Program-made: the position numbers and the translations under genes
Shown: one piece after another, positions 11,996-47,749 of the stretch
Layout of the letters: each line of letters opens with the position of its first letter
Numbering within the stretch: position 1 is the stretch's first letter
The notes under the pieces: generated by a model
Told to the model about the DNA's origin: nothing
Database searches by the model: none
Seen by the model: only the letters and a program-made list of their open reading frames with translations
DNA from: Rapana venosa
Taxonomy: Eukaryota > Mollusca > Gastropoda > Neogastropoda > Muricidae
DNA: 64,000 bases
Direction of reading: 5' to 3'
NCBI GenBank assembly: GCA_028751875.1
Contig: CM054158.1
Span: forward strand, 14,459,601-14,523,600

Positions 11996-12331
11996 TGTTT
12001 GGTTGGGAAAATGAAGGTGTATATTTTAGTTACAATACATAAAAGAAAGACGGTGGAATTATTCATTCATCCATACCAGGATGTATCAGGTTTGGCAGAT
12101 TTGCTGATTCATATGTCGCATGGTTTCAAAGGAATGTTTGTGATGTTGGGATTGTTACAAGTGTTGCTTAAATGGTTGTGGGTTTTTCTTGTTTTGTTTT
12201 TGTGTTTTGCTTGGGGTTTTTTGTTTCGGGGAGGGGGGGGGGGGGATACATAGGGGGTGGATGGGATTGTCACAGATGTTACTCTTGTACATTTTCTTCT
12301 TCTTTTTTTTTTTTTTGGGGGGGGGGGGGTC

Positions 12332-12600
12332 ATCCGTTCTTAACAGCACTTATGGCCTACTCTTCCAAAAGGCAGAACAGGTTTTTTAAACATGTGTGCA
12401 AGATGTTCTACGTGCTTTTGCACACAGGGCCTTAATTTTTGTTTAAGTCTCATCCAAAGGCCTTTCAGGAGAATGGAGTCAGTACTTGCGTTAACTCCAG
12501 GGGGAAATATCCCCACGAAAGGGCATATCAGTGGTGGCTCAACCCTGGGTCATCAGATTGTGAGCACAATGCTCTAACCACAAGGCTTGGTATTCCTTCC
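12332..12600 (-). repeat. Family B SINE
   Basis: TTAACAGCACTTATGGCCTACTC core, CTCATCCAAAGGCCTTTC, GTTAACTCCAGGGGG, and a degraded head (CTCTAACCACAAGGCTTGG). A C-rich run follows at 12637-12668. Confidence 0.65.
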
Positions 12601-12740
12601 CTCCCCCCAAAAAAAACCAAACCAACCTTACTAACCCACCCCCCCCCCCCCCCCCCCTCCCCTCCCCGCCAAAACAAAACAAAAAACCCAACAAAATTTG
12701 AAACATCAGTGATTTTGATTGCTTGCTTGTCTGTTTTCAG

Positions 12741-13357
12741 GGGACAATCGGGAAATCCTTCTTGCAGGAGACGATCATCTCAGACACTCCCTCTTACTCT
12801 TAGTCTCACCTCCACTCCTGCTTGACCCGGCACCAACGAGCTTCTGCAAAAGGTCTGCAAACCAGCCCAGGACAAGCCGCGAAAACATGGATTGGTTCTC
12901 TTCAAGACAGCGGGCTTCTGTGTTGGAAAGCTTTACCTTTGCCCCTTCCTCGGGTACCTAGTGAGGCCAGCAACATTCTTGGAAAATAAAGGAGTGTGCG
13001 GTAGAGTCGCGTGTGTGTGTGAGAACCGAGAACGGAAAGTGTGACGTTGTGATGGTGGTGGAGAAACACAACCTGGCGGAGGGGCATGGCTTGTGCAGAA
13101 AGATTCGTCGTAAATCTCCGTCACTGCTGTTCATCGTTCTGTGTACAGCGGTCAGTGACTGAAAGGATTGTTTATGTCCAGTGTTCAGTTCCACTTTTTT
13201 TTTTTTTATAACGCATTTTTAAAGATTTAAAGCTTTGTACTAGTCATTCAAGTAGCCAAAGAATCTGTGGATTTTTTTGGGTGGGTTTTCTTTTTTTTTT
13301 GGTGGTTTGAATTCATACCAAAGTGGGCTTTTTGCCAGGACGCGGGTGGCATACAGT
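12741..13357 (+). other. Putative 5' untranslated part of the first coding exon
   Basis: A pyrimidine stretch ending TCTGTTTTCAG (12730-12740) could be the 3' splice site of an upstream non-coding intron, and the 617 bases that follow are mostly non-repetitive up to the start codon at 13358. I see no in-frame ATG upstream of 13358. Alternatively the transcript starts somewhere inside this stretch; I see no clear TATA box. Contains a T run at 13195-13208. Confidence 0.3.
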
Positions 13358-37688
<24,331 letters not shown>

Positions 37689-37694
37689 GAGTGG

Positions 37695-38112
37695 GGGGGG
37701 GGTGTGTGTGAGTGTGTGTGTGTGTGTGTGTTAGTGTGTGTGTGTGACGGTTGAGGTCAGCTGGCAGTGCGGAGAGGTCGTTTGGAGGGGGAGGCTGAGG
37801 CCTTTCAGTTTTTGTGTCGGGGTTTGAGGATAGCTGGCAGTGCGTTGAGGGCTTGGGGGGGGGGGGGGGGGGGGGGTCTTAGGCCTTTGTGTCGTGGATT
37901 GAGGAGTGTGTTGAGGTCTTTTGGGATACTTAGACTTTGGTTGTTTGTGTCGTGGATTGAGAGTTTGTTGTGAGGTCTTGGAAGACTTGGGCCTTTGTTT
38001 TTGTTGTGGATTGAGCAGTGTGTTGAGGTTTTGGGGAGACTTAGGCCTTTGTCTGTGTCATGGATTGGGGATAGCTGATGTGTTGAGGTCTTTTGGGGTT
38101 TGACCTTTGAGA
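37695..38112. repeat. (GT)n, then degenerate minisatellite of about 50-60 bp
   Basis: After GT repeat to 37746, about six units of GGCCTTTGTGTCGTGGATTG / AGTGTGTTGAGGTCTTTTGGG with drift and a G20 insertion at 37857-37876. Confidence 0.7.
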
Positions 38113-38217
38113 TTCTTCAGTTCTCCCTCTTGTTGTCCTGGCTGCAAGTTTGTCTCTGAAAAGCAGAGCGGCAGATTTGGGATTTGGTCTAGTGTGGATG
38201 GTAATGAGAGAAAGGTG

Positions 38218-38620
38218 TGGGGGTCGGAATAGCTTAGTGGTTAGAGTATTGAGCTCTTGACCTGATGGCACCACCACCAAGGCACCCATTTGAGGGAATT
38301 TTTCCCTTGAGTTAACATCAGTACTCACTGCACTCCCCTGAAAGTCTTTAGGATGAGACTATAAACTGAGCTCCCTTGTACATACGTACGCATGTAAAAC
38401 ATCTGGCACACATGTTAATGCCCGTTCCACTGTTTGGAAGAATAGGTCATTGTGTGCGGGTAGGAATGGATGACAAAATCTGTAAAATGCGTGCACATGG
38501 ATGTTGTGGTTAGACATCATCCTCAAAGTTGGAATGTGGGCTCTGTCTTAATGGTGGGCAGACAGTCACATACACAAAGTGATGCCTTCGTGAACCTCAG
38601 AGCTCCAGCCACGGAATAAA
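38218..38620 (+). mobile_element. Family B SINE, GAGCTC-type end
   Basis: GTCGGAATAGCTTAGTGGTTAG (A box) but the B box is deleted; GAGTTAACATCAGTACTCAC, GATGAGACTATAAACTGAGC, TTTGGAAGAATAGGTCATTG, GGTTAGACATCATCC, GTGAACCTCAGAGCTCCAGCC. Confidence 0.75.
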
Positions 38621-38689
38621 AAGCAACTCAACCCTGTATTTCCCCATCATGCTGAAAGGCCCAGAGTTATGCCACCCATTTGACTTTGT

Positions 38690-38985
38690 CATCCGCAAAG
38701 GAGGTCAAACAGGAAGTTACAAAGGTTACAGAGGTCACAAGGGGCGTAGGGGTAACAAAGGATATAAGTGTTGCAACGGCAATAATAAGAATGCTACAAA
38801 AGTCACATATGCTATATAGGATACCTTATGTTAACGTATGATACAGGTGTTACAAAAGCACTGATATAGAAGTTATGAAGACACTTATTCATAGGTTACC
38901 CAGGTACAGGAGTTACAAAAGCACTGATATATAGAGATCACAAAGGCGCCAATACAAGGTTGCAAAGGCCGTGATACAAGTCAAG
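38690..38985. repeat. Degenerate short-period repeat
   Basis: GGTTACAAAAGCACTGATAT-like units recur with heavy drift (GTTACAAAAGCACTGATATA at two places). 38985-39155 unassigned. Confidence 0.4.
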
Positions 38986-39159
38986 TCAAATTCTTTATTT
39001 TAAAAAAACAACCTCTATGTGGGTATGTAGAAATGCATCATGTACACAAAACCATCCAAATCATCCTCAGCAATCGAGATTATGATCATCTCTAAACAAC
39101 CAGTACCGCAGCAAAGATCACCCTCAGAAGCTACAGAAGTGACCTCCTCCATTCACAGC

Positions 39160-39520
39160 AGACTTCTCTGATGAAACCTGGGCTGCCCTCCCCCCAGGGA
39201 GAGCAGGGGGCCATCAGTGCATGATCTCTCCTGTGTTCCCTGTCTGCAAATGTGTGACTTGCATTCATTTTCTTTCAGGGGTGGCTTTTTGTTTTTCCAA
39301 CAACAGCTTGTCAAAAAGCTGTCCTTGTTCCTCTTTGGGTTGGTCTACATGCACTAAAATGTTACACACAGGACTTTGGGTTGATCACCTTATCTCAAAG
39401 ACGTGCCAAGACCACCACTTATAATCAAGGGGAGGGGGGAGTCTGGCTTAAGAAAGGAATCGCACATGTCGCCTTTCTTGTTTTAGATTGGTGCATAACC
39501 GCTAGACCACTGATCCATTG
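39160..39520 (-). mobile_element. Family C SINE
   Basis: GATGAAACCTGGGCTGCCCTCC, CTGTCTGCAAATGTG, GTTACACACAGGACTTTGGG, CCAAGACCACCACTTATAATC, then head remnant GCATAACCGCTAGACCACTGATCC (39492-39515). Confidence 0.65.
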
Positions 39521-39521
39521 A

Positions 39522-39695
39522 AGGTCTTCTTGTGCATTCCCTGGCTACGTCAGTTTTGAATCTGGTCTGGATGGCAAAAGTCTGCAGTCTGTCTGTCGCA
39601 GTGACCCTGTTGGTCCCCAGAGTTTTTCCTGTCAGAGCTCTACTACTGGGCTGGGCCACCACGTCTGGTGTCTCAGAGTGTTGATGGTAGGGACA
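39522..39695 (+). repeat. Family H
   Basis: GTGCATTCCCTGGCTACGTC, TCTGGTCTGGATGGCAAAAG, TCCCCAGAGTTTTTCCTG, CACGTCTGGTGTCTCAGAG; clearly related to 61545-61715. 39700-40440 has no supported gene. Confidence 0.6.
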
Positions 39696-40443
39696 GGACT
39701 GCAGGATATAGGAGAGGAGGAGGGGGGGGGGGTGCAGGTATGGGCCTGTGCCGCAAGGTCACACAGGTCAGTGTGGGACGTTTTGAAGTGTTGGAGATGG
39801 GAAAGGAGCTGGCAGTGTCCTGTTCGCAGCCTAAAGATGGGGACTTGAGCAGATGTGTTTAGCTTGTTGAAGTTTAAACAGTTGTGATGACAAACGCCCT
39901 CTACATGCACTGCCAGCTGTCCTCGTCTTATTTTTCATAGGGTTTGGGTTTTTTTTGGGGGGGTTGGGTTTTTGTATGGGTTTTTGTGTTTATTTGGGAG
40001 TTGGTGTTGTTGGGTTGGGTTTTTTTTAGAGCAAATGAGAGCAAATGACTGGCAAGAGCAGTGACACGGTTTTACAGTTCATGTGATTTGTATCTTGAAA
40101 CAGGGTGTGATTGTGGATACATACATTCATGTATGCGTTTTCTGGTAAGGAGGTTTAATGTTTCAGGGGGTATCCTCCCCCCTCCTCAACTGTTTATGCT
40201 GCATCTCAGGGTGGACATCAGTGCATGTTAAAGATACATGGACATTTTGTAACAGTGGAAGATCGTGGGGTGTATCGTTGTTTTTTTTCTCCTGTGTTGT
40301 TCATTTTTTTCCCCCTTAACTGTATGGTCAACAGTATTTTTGATATAAATGTGTACTGTTTTGTGTTACATTGTGCTTTGACTTTCCCGTTATATTCTAT
40401 TTTGGCCTGTACTTCTCTCTCTCTCCTTTTTTTTTTTCTTTGT

Positions 40444-41240
40444 AGAGGGAGAATAGCTTAGTGGTTAGAGTTTGTAATCTGATAGCACAGGTTCCAGCCA
40501 CAACTGAGATGCTTGTTCATGGTGATTTTTCCCCAGACATCAATACCGAGTCCAATCCTCCAAAAGTCATTCAGGTTTCTTCTTCTTCGTCATCGCCGAA
40601 AGCTCAGACAGCAAGTATTGTCTGTTATATGAACGAAAATGTCACTCTGTTTCAGCACCTGACAAGTCAGGCCCAGCACATCCAACTTTGGCATAAGAGA
40701 GAACTGTTATCTTTTAAGTCTTTCTGGAGAAAAGGCAGGAGAATGGACCAAGAAGGCAGAAAATAGACAAGAAGTAGGTGAAAGGAAGAAAAGGAACAAG
40801 GCAGAAATAAAGAGAGGGATAGCAAAAGAGGACATATTTTTAGCAGAAATGACAAGAAGAAAAGGAACAAGGCAGAAATAAAGAGAGGGATAGAAAAGAG
40901 GAAATTTATAGCACAGAATTTCCTGATGCTATTTATACTGGCAGACCCATGGCATGCCCACAGGGGAGTCCTTCGGTGAAGCTGTAAACCAAAACCCCAT
41001 CTGTGAGCGAACAGATGCAGAACATCTTGCACACGTGTTAAAACCCGGTTCCGCCTTTCAGAAGAGTAGGCCATTCTGTGCCACTAGGAACGGATTGCAA
41101 AACGTTAAAGATGCGTGCACACTGGTGTCTTGCGAAGACATCATCCCTGAAGTCGGAATGTGGCAACCTTCATTGGGGGGCAAAGAGGTCACACACATAA
41201 AATCTCACCTTTGGTAAACTTCAGAGTTGTAACCAAGGAA
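40444..41240 (+). mobile_element. Family B SINE split by a family G insertion
   Basis: Head and 5' body at 40444-40575 (GAATAGCTTAGTGGTTAGAG, ATCAATACCGAGTCC), the rest at 40965-41240 (CGGTGAAGCTGTAAACC, AACATCTTGCACACGTG, TTTCAGAAGAGTAGGCC, AGACATCATCCCTGAAGTCGG, TCACCTTTGGTAAACTTCAG). Confidence 0.75.
40576..40964 (-). mobile_element. Family G element with target-site duplication
   Basis: TTTCTTCTTCTTCGTCATCG, AAAGCTCAGACAGCAAGTATTG, CAGCACCTGACAAGTCAGGCC, GGCAGGAGAATGGACCAAG, AAAGAGAGGGATAG (part duplicated at 40797-40890), ATTTCCTGATGCTATTTATACTG. The flanks AGTCATTCAGG and AGTCCTTCGGT match the continuous family B sequence, so they are the duplicated target. Confidence 0.75.
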
Positions 41241-41428
41241 CAACAAAAAAACCAACAACCCCAAACTAACAAACAAACACACAAAAAACCCTACAAGCCA
41301 AACCAAAAGTGTTTCTCTCAGTGTTTATCTTTGTCTTTTTTTTTTTCTGTCTCTGTGTCTATCTCTGTCTTTCTGTATCTGTAATACTCTGTAGAGCTAT
41401 CTGTTCTATTGCTATGTCTGTCTGCTCT

Positions 41429-41609
<181 letters not shown>

Positions 41610-41633
41610 AGATACATAGAAATATGAATAGTT

Positions 41634-42371
41634 GTGTCATATATATGTAGCTATGTCAGATATATATGTGTAGCTATGTCATATGTATATGTGTAGCTAT
41701 GTCATATGTGTATGTGTAGCTATGTCATATGTGTGTAGCTCTGTGATTATATGTGGTTAGCTATGTTATTATGTGTGTAGCTATGTGATTACGTGTGTAG
41801 CTATGTCATATGTGTGTAGCTCTGATTATATGTGTGTAGCTATGTGATTATGCATGTAGCTATGTGATTAAGTGTGTAGCTATGTGATTACCTATGTGGT
41901 TATGTGTGTGGTTATGTGATTACGTATGTAGCTAAGTGATTATGTGTATAGCTATGTGGTTATGTATGTAGCTATGTGATTATGTGTGTAGCTATGTGGT
42001 TATGTGTGATTATGTGTGTAGCTATGTGGTTACGTATGTAGCTATGTGATTCTGTGTGTAGCTATGTGGTTATGTGTGTAGCTATGTGATTCTGTGTGTA
42101 GCTATGTGATCACTTATGTAGCTCTGTGGTTCTGTGTGATTGTGTGTAGCTATGTGATTATGTGTGTAGCTATGTGGTTATGTGTGTAGCTATGTGATTC
42201 TGTGTGTAGCTATGTGATCACTTATGTAGCTCTGTGGTTCTGTGTGATTGTGTGTAGCTATGTGATTATGTGTGTTGCTGTGTGATTATGTGTGTTGCTG
42301 TGTGATTATGTGTGTTGCTGTGTGATTATGGGTTAAGCTATGTGATTACATGTGTAGCTATGTGGTGGTTA
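41634..42371. repeat. Minisatellite, unit about 20 bp
   Basis: Units built from GTAGCTATGTGATTATGTG with TCAT, GGTT and GATTC variants; well over thirty copies. A 100-bp block with GATCACTTATGTAGCTCTGTG occurs twice (about 42105 and 42205), showing higher-order duplication. Confidence 0.95.
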
Positions 42372-42574
42372 TGACTGCCATTATCAAATATTTGGTGCTG
42401 CAATATATATATGATATATTATCCAGGAGGGACAGGACGGTTGCTGATTTTATCTTTTATTAATTCTGTCTTTTTTTCCCTATATTGTTTAATTGTCTTT
42501 AAAATCTTTTTTGTTTTGTTTTATTTTTGCTGCCTGTTATCTGTACTACTGATTATAGCTGGTCTGCTTCACTT

Positions 42575-42726
42575 TGTTGACAAAACGGATGGGATTTTGT
42601 CATGTATGCATGATGTTAAATTTGACCTCGCATATATAGGACCTTGGTTTATAGTCTCATCATAAGGACTTTGTGTGTGAGAGTGGAGTTGGTGCCAATG
42701 TAAACTCCAGAGGGAAAATGACACAC
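42575..42726 (-). repeat. Family B fragment
   Basis: GCATGATGTTAAATTTGACC, CTTGGTTTATAGTCTCATC, GTAAACTCCAGAGGG. Confidence 0.5.
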
Positions 42727-42764
42727 ATTAATGGACACCTCTGTGGTGATAGGAAGCTGTTGTG

Positions 42765-43208
42765 ATGTATTGCATTGTATACCACTGCAGACTTTTCTGC
42801 ATGAAATGTGGGCTGTTCTCCTGAGGGAGGATATATCGCCACAAGACTAACACTACTCTTGGGGGTTTTTGGTGGGGGGTTTTTTGGGAGGGTCCAATTT
42901 TCCTGTCTGTATGTGTGTTTGTTTCCCTATGAGAGTGGTTTATTTGAACTACATAATGCTGCTCGAAATAAAAGAATAAGTAAAAGAATAAATACAAAAA
43001 ATAATTAGCTCTCTTGTTGCTGTGGGATTTGTTTTGTTTTTTTTACATGCGCTTGATGTGTGATGCACACAGAAACTCAGTGTATGATCTCCTCCAAAAG
43101 ACAAGCATCCAGACCATCACTCAAGGTCAAATGAATGGGGGAAAAGTTCAGGCTCAAACCCATGATTTCGTCCTTTCTAGATGGCTGGGTTACCGCTAGA
43201 TTGTCTGT
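42765..43208 (-). mobile_element. Family C SINE
   Basis: TATACCACTGCAGACTTTTC, GAAATGTGGGCTGTTCTCC, TCGCCACAAGACTAAC, TCTCTTGTTGCTGTGGG, TGAATGGGGGAAAAGTTCAGG, ending in the head remnant GGCTGGGTTACCGCTAGATTG. Confidence 0.65.
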
Positions 43209-43304
43209 ATCTTCAGATTCTAACTACTTAATCTTTAATCTTGAGACTCTATAAGTCTTCATGACTGAAAGTACCGTGAGAATTTTGTCTGGCATCAAAG
43301 AGTA

Positions 43305-43601
43305 AGGTAGAGGTAAAGGTGTCCCATAACCTATAAGGTCGTAGGGGAGCGAGGCATCAGAGACCTCAACTTCTCCAAGAGCCAGCATATTGAGGGCGGC
43401 GCCCATCTCCTCTCCCTCGCTGCTTTACCTTCCCTGACTCTAAAGAGGCAGGTACCCATTTACAGCTGGGTGAACTGGGGGACTGTACTGAAGCCAAGGC
43501 ATGCAAACAGACACCCATCCAAGTGGTAACCATGCTCGATGTTGCTTAACTTGGCTGGGGGAAAGCGAGTGCTCACTCTGACCACTGAGCTATCCCATCT
43601 C
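43305..43601 (-). mobile_element. Family A SINE with target-site duplication
   Basis: GGTAAAGGTGTCCCATAACC to CTGACCACTGAGCTATCCC. Flanks CATCAAAGAGTA (43293-43304) and CATCAAAGAATA (43602-43613) match at 11 of 12 bases. The GGATGGGT box is present in reverse as ACCCATCC. Confidence 0.8.
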
Positions 43602-43867
43602 CATCAAAGAATATGTAAACTGATTTGCAGGCCAATTCAAGTATATGTTGTGATGTGAATTCCTTATGGACTACCAATGTGAGCAGAATAGAGAGGGGTT
43701 TTGCAATTAGATATATGAGATAGGGTAAGTCCATATTTCTCAAACAGGTTAGAGCAATGTTGTTTTGGGGGGTTTTTTGGTTGTTTTGGGGGTTGTTTTG
43801 GTGTGGGGTTTTTTTGGGGTGGAGGTCTCTTTACCTGTGACTTCTTAAATACATCATGGTGTCTCTC

Positions 43868-44103
43868 TAACTACTCCCATGAATTCTATCTTACATCTTG
43901 TTCTGACTGCATTTGTTCGTGGAAGAGCTATTCAGAGGTACAGTCCTAACTCTCACAAGAATGATTGTGTTCTTACTACGTTTGTTCATTGAAGAATTCT
44001 TCAGAGATCTATAGTGTCCTAACTCTCCCATGAATTCTATCTTACTTGTTGTTCTGACTGCATTTTGCTCATGGAAGAATTATTCCAAGGTCTATACAGT
44101 CCT
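43868..44103. repeat. Three tandem units of about 80 bp
   Basis: Each starts CTAACT and holds GAATTCTATCTTAC / TGTTCTGACTGCATTTG / GAAGAATTATTC-AGGTCTA in order; units 1 and 3 are closest. Confidence 0.65.
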
Positions 44104-44449
44104 AACTCACTGGTGTGTACAGAAATCTCAACCTCAGGGTCAGAATTGCCACAGTCTCATAAACATTGAAATATGTATAATTTGTCAGGTTCTGTTCAAA
44201 ATAACTGGACACAGATTTTATCACATCACTTGTCATCATTATTTATTATCAATCTTTCTTCTTTAATGATATAGCATTCTGCTGATAAATGTTTACTAAC
44301 AAATGCTTGGTATGATAATGATGAGGGCACTTTGACCATGTATATGGATAATTCTACAAAGTTGTATACCAAAAGTGTGACGAGATTGACAGACATATAA
44401 AGTATTTGGATAACTTGTTTTCTGGACTCATATGATAAGTGCATATGTA

Positions 44450-44998
44450 TAAAGGTGTTCTATAACTTACGCAGTCATAGGTGAGCGAGGCATCAGAGAC
44501 CTCAGCTTTTCTAGGGGCCAGCATATTGAGGGCGGCACCCATCTCCTCTCCCTCACCTTCCCTGTCCTTAAAGAAAGAAGGTATCCAATTAAAGTAAAAA
44601 GGTAAAGGAGTCCCATAACCTATAAGGTCGTAGGGGAGCGAGGCGTCAGAGACCTCACTTCTCTAGGGCCAGCATATTGAGGGCGGCGCCCATCTCCTCT
44701 CCCTCGCTGCTTTACCTTCCCTGACCCTAAAGAGGGCAGGTACCCATTTACAGCTGGGTGAACTGGGGGAACTGTACTGAAGCCAAGGCGCACAAACGGT
44801 CACCCATCCAACTGGTAACCACGCTCGACGCTGCTTAACTTGGCTGGGGGAAAGCGAGTGCTTTCCAATTACAGCTGGGTAAACTTGGGGACTGTACTGA
44901 AGCCAAGGCACATGAACGGTCACACATCTATGAAGCAATTACACTCAATGCTGCTAAACCTTTACCTGAGCACTCTGACCACCAAGCTATCCCATGTA
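44450..44998 (-). mobile_element. Family A SINE (older) interrupted by a younger family A SINE
   Basis: 3' half at 44450-44594 and 5' half at 44872-44998 (to CCACCAAGCTATCCC). The old copy is diverged: its 5S-like block reads CACTCAATGCTGCTAAACC. Confidence 0.8.
44595..44871 (-). mobile_element. Younger family A SINE, 5' truncated, nested
   Basis: Well-conserved copy (CTCGACGCTGCTTAACTTGG, GGTCACCCATCCAAC) ending in AAAGCGAGTGCT, so most of the tRNA-like head is missing. Flanked by TCCAATTA-AG (44584-44594, 44874-44884), the duplicated target inside the older SINE. 45000-45895 has no supported gene. Confidence 0.8.
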
Positions 44999-45894
44999 TA
45001 GAATGACAACAGATAATGAGAGGAAACAATTGCAGGTAGCCAGATGCAACTCCTTCATCAGTACATTACAAGAATAATTCCCATCAATGTACACAAACAC
45101 ACACACACACACAAAAGCAAACAAACTAGAGCAGACACTATTTGCAGCAGTGACCATTACATTTGCCTGACCAACTTTGACTCCAGGCTGAGCCATTGTC
45201 AGAGGTCTTCTTCACATTTGATTTCACTTTGTAAGTTTATTGTTGTTGTTGTGATTATATTTATGCCCCAGTGGAAATTTCCAATTTAGGGACCATAAGA
45301 AGGAGGCTTAGTGTGTAGAAAGTCTATCACTTACCCATCCCTGGTAGCTTCAAGAGAAACTCCTCTCCGAAAACTGCAGGTGTCCCTGCCCTCACAAGAG
45401 TAAAATAAGAATCCTGTAGCCAACCAAAGCTGCCACCACAATCAGACCCTTGGAAAAGATAGGAATTATATTGCCCGAAATTGTTGTAAAATAGATAGAT
45501 GAATAAATTGACGACGAAATGTTTGTGCTAATATTTATATCAACCTAACAGCTCCACTCAATGTCAAACAGTGATTAGTACTAGTATTCTGCCCATAGTT
45601 ATATAACCCGACCAGCACCCCAGGTGTTGGATCCCTTGCAATGTCCACTTCTGAGAAGTGACCTCGTTTGTGAAGTTGTTTTCACAACTGTAGTGAGTTG
45701 CTTTGTGTCAGCAGTGATCGAGTTTATCGATACAGGGTGTATGTTGATATTGTCTGGGTTTTTGCCTTGTTGTTTTCCTTAGTGTGTGTGAAACCGCATT
45801 TACGACAGCAGTGACTTGCTGTATGTCTTGATGAGTAAAATGTCTTCTTCCTGGTTTGGCGTTCCCCAGCCTAACATCCTTGAGTCTCGCCCAT

Positions 45895-46205
45895 AATTAT
45901 GCACTCAGTCTTAACTCGTCACACTGCGGAATCACTGAGACTGTAAACTTGGTTTATGTACTTAGGATGAGAAGGTTGCGTGTATGACTGTTTTCAAGTA
46001 CCTCGCCATTTAGGTAGCCATATTCCGACTTAAGAGGATTTAACTTTCTCCTTTGAAACATAGATTGCCAGTTGTTTTGCTAACAGGTTGTCATGACTGA
46101 AGACAATCTTGAAATAACGTTTCAATGCATAGCAGCATGTTCAGTGTAGACCTTGGCGCTTCGCTGGCATCAATAACTGACACAGCTTTTGGCCTGGGCC
46201 TTTCT
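45895..46205 (+). repeat. Family D repeat
   Basis: GGATGAGAAGGTTGCGTGTATG, CAAGTACCTCGCCATTTAGG, ATTCCGACTTAAGAGG, GACCTTGGCGCTTCGCTGGC, CACAGCTTTTGGCCTGGGCC. 46210-46750 unassigned. Confidence 0.7.
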
Positions 46206-46754
46206 CTGTGCATGTGTGTGTGTGTGTGAGAAACCTTGCTGTTTGTGAAATTGTGTTTACTTAACATGCTTCGTGCTTTAATTCGCTAAATGTCTTTCAC
46301 GAAACGGTCATATTTCCATTTTCCGTTGTTATTCGCAAACCTGCATTCATAATTATGTTTTGTCACCATGATAATTATTTTGTATGGAGTTGTGTTCTGT
46401 GAATTTGTTTAAAGGTTTGCCTGTCGTGTGGTTGGGTTTAAGAAAAGTATGGGTCATCTGTTTTGTATGGAGATGTATTTGTGTTTGGAACTGATATAGC
46501 CTAAGGGGTGTTTTGTTTTGGTTTTTGTTGTTGTTGTTGTGTTTGAAGGATTTTCTCGGGGGGAATTGGATGGGTGGGTTTTGTTTTTGTTTTTATTTAT
46601 TATTTTTTGTGGGAAAAGTGTGTCAGCTTTCTGTGAGCTGTTTTGCATGATTTCTTGTGAATGCCACAATAAATGTTACCATGTACTGCATACAGATACA
46701 CAGATTGTGTGGTTGTTGTTTTTTCTTACTTCTTCTGCATTTTCTTTGTGGGAA

Positions 46755-47155
46755 AGGATGCATAGTACCTGGTCTTCTCCTGTGCTCGTAACTCTGCAGG
46801 AGGTCTGCCTGCTGGTCTCAACTGACACAATTTTTAAGAGATTTTACCCAGGAGTTAGCATCAGTACTGACTCCACTCCCCCAAAACCCCTTCGGATGAG
46901 ACTGTAAACCAAGGCCCTGTGTGCAAACAATATCTTGCGCCCATGTTAAAAACGCAGTATGCCTTTTGGAAGAGGAGGTCATTTCATGCTGGTAGGAACG
47001 GATGACACCATTTGTAAAATGCAGCCACACTGGTGTTGAGATTAGACACCATCCTGAAGTTAGAATGCAGCTACCATGATGGTGGGTAAGAATTAATGGT
47101 CACATACACAAAACCTCATGATTTGTAAACCTCCCAGAGCTCTTGCTGAGGGAAA
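46755..47155 (+). repeat. Family J, then family B SINE
   Basis: 46757-46832 matches 461-540 (family J). It is followed by a B body without head: GGAGTTAGCATCAGTACTGAC, GATGAGACTGTAAACCAAGG, AACAATATCTTGCGCCCATG, GAAGAGGAGGTCATTTC, GAACGGATGACACCATTTG, CTCATGATTTGTAAACCTCCC, AGAGCTCTTGC. Confidence 0.65.
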
Positions 47156-47224
47156 AACAAAACACAAGCCCAGTGATTCTCATTAGCTATACAGTGGGGG
47201 GGTCTTTAGTTGCGGGGTTCTTTT

Positions 47225-47465
47225 TCTGTTCATTCCTCGCTAGAGCTCTGAGGTTCACCGTCAGGTGAGATTTTGCGTATACATGTACGTGTGACTGTTT
47301 TTGCCGACCATTAAGGCAGCTGCATCCCGACTTCAAGAAAGATGCCGTAGCACAACACCAGAGTGCATGCGTTTTGGTTTTTTAGTTTTGTCATCCGTTT
47401 CTGCCGGCACTCATGGCCTACTCTTCCGAAAGGCAGAACGGGATTTAACATACATGCGCAATATA
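47225..47465 (-). repeat. Family B tail and core fragments
   Basis: TCGCTAGAGCTCTGAGGTTC, GCTGCATCCCGACTTCAAG, then GTCATCCGTTTCTGCCGGC, ATGGCCTACTCTTCCGAAAGG. Confidence 0.55.
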
Positions 47466-47649
47466 TTAATTTTGCATTGACCAGGACGTTGATACAAGGA
47501 ACGACAGCAGAGTTGGTTTTATACCCTGTTGTAATCTGTAATATAGCTGCAGGGTTTTAATCAGAGATTTAGAAGTTGACGAGGTGACAGCCCTGATATG
47601 GCCTCTGTGGTTGGCGGGGCTATAAACAACAGGACTGGATTAGATTGCT

Positions 47650-47746
47650 CGGACCTCGGTTTATAGTCTCCTCTGAAGAAAATTCGGCAGTGTGCAGTCA
47701 GTACTGATGTTAACTCTAGGGAGAAAACTCCCCTTGAATTTTAATT
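47650..47746 (-). repeat. Family B fragment
   Basis: GACCTCGGTTTATAGTCTCC, ACTGATGTTAACTCTAGGG, AACTCCCCTTGAA. Confidence 0.5.
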
Positions 47747-47749
47747 TTT

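Noticed and set aside
45000..45066. Second hammerhead-like CTGATGA on the minus strand
   Set aside because: CTGATGAAGGAG is present but no paired stem II followed by GAAA can be found.
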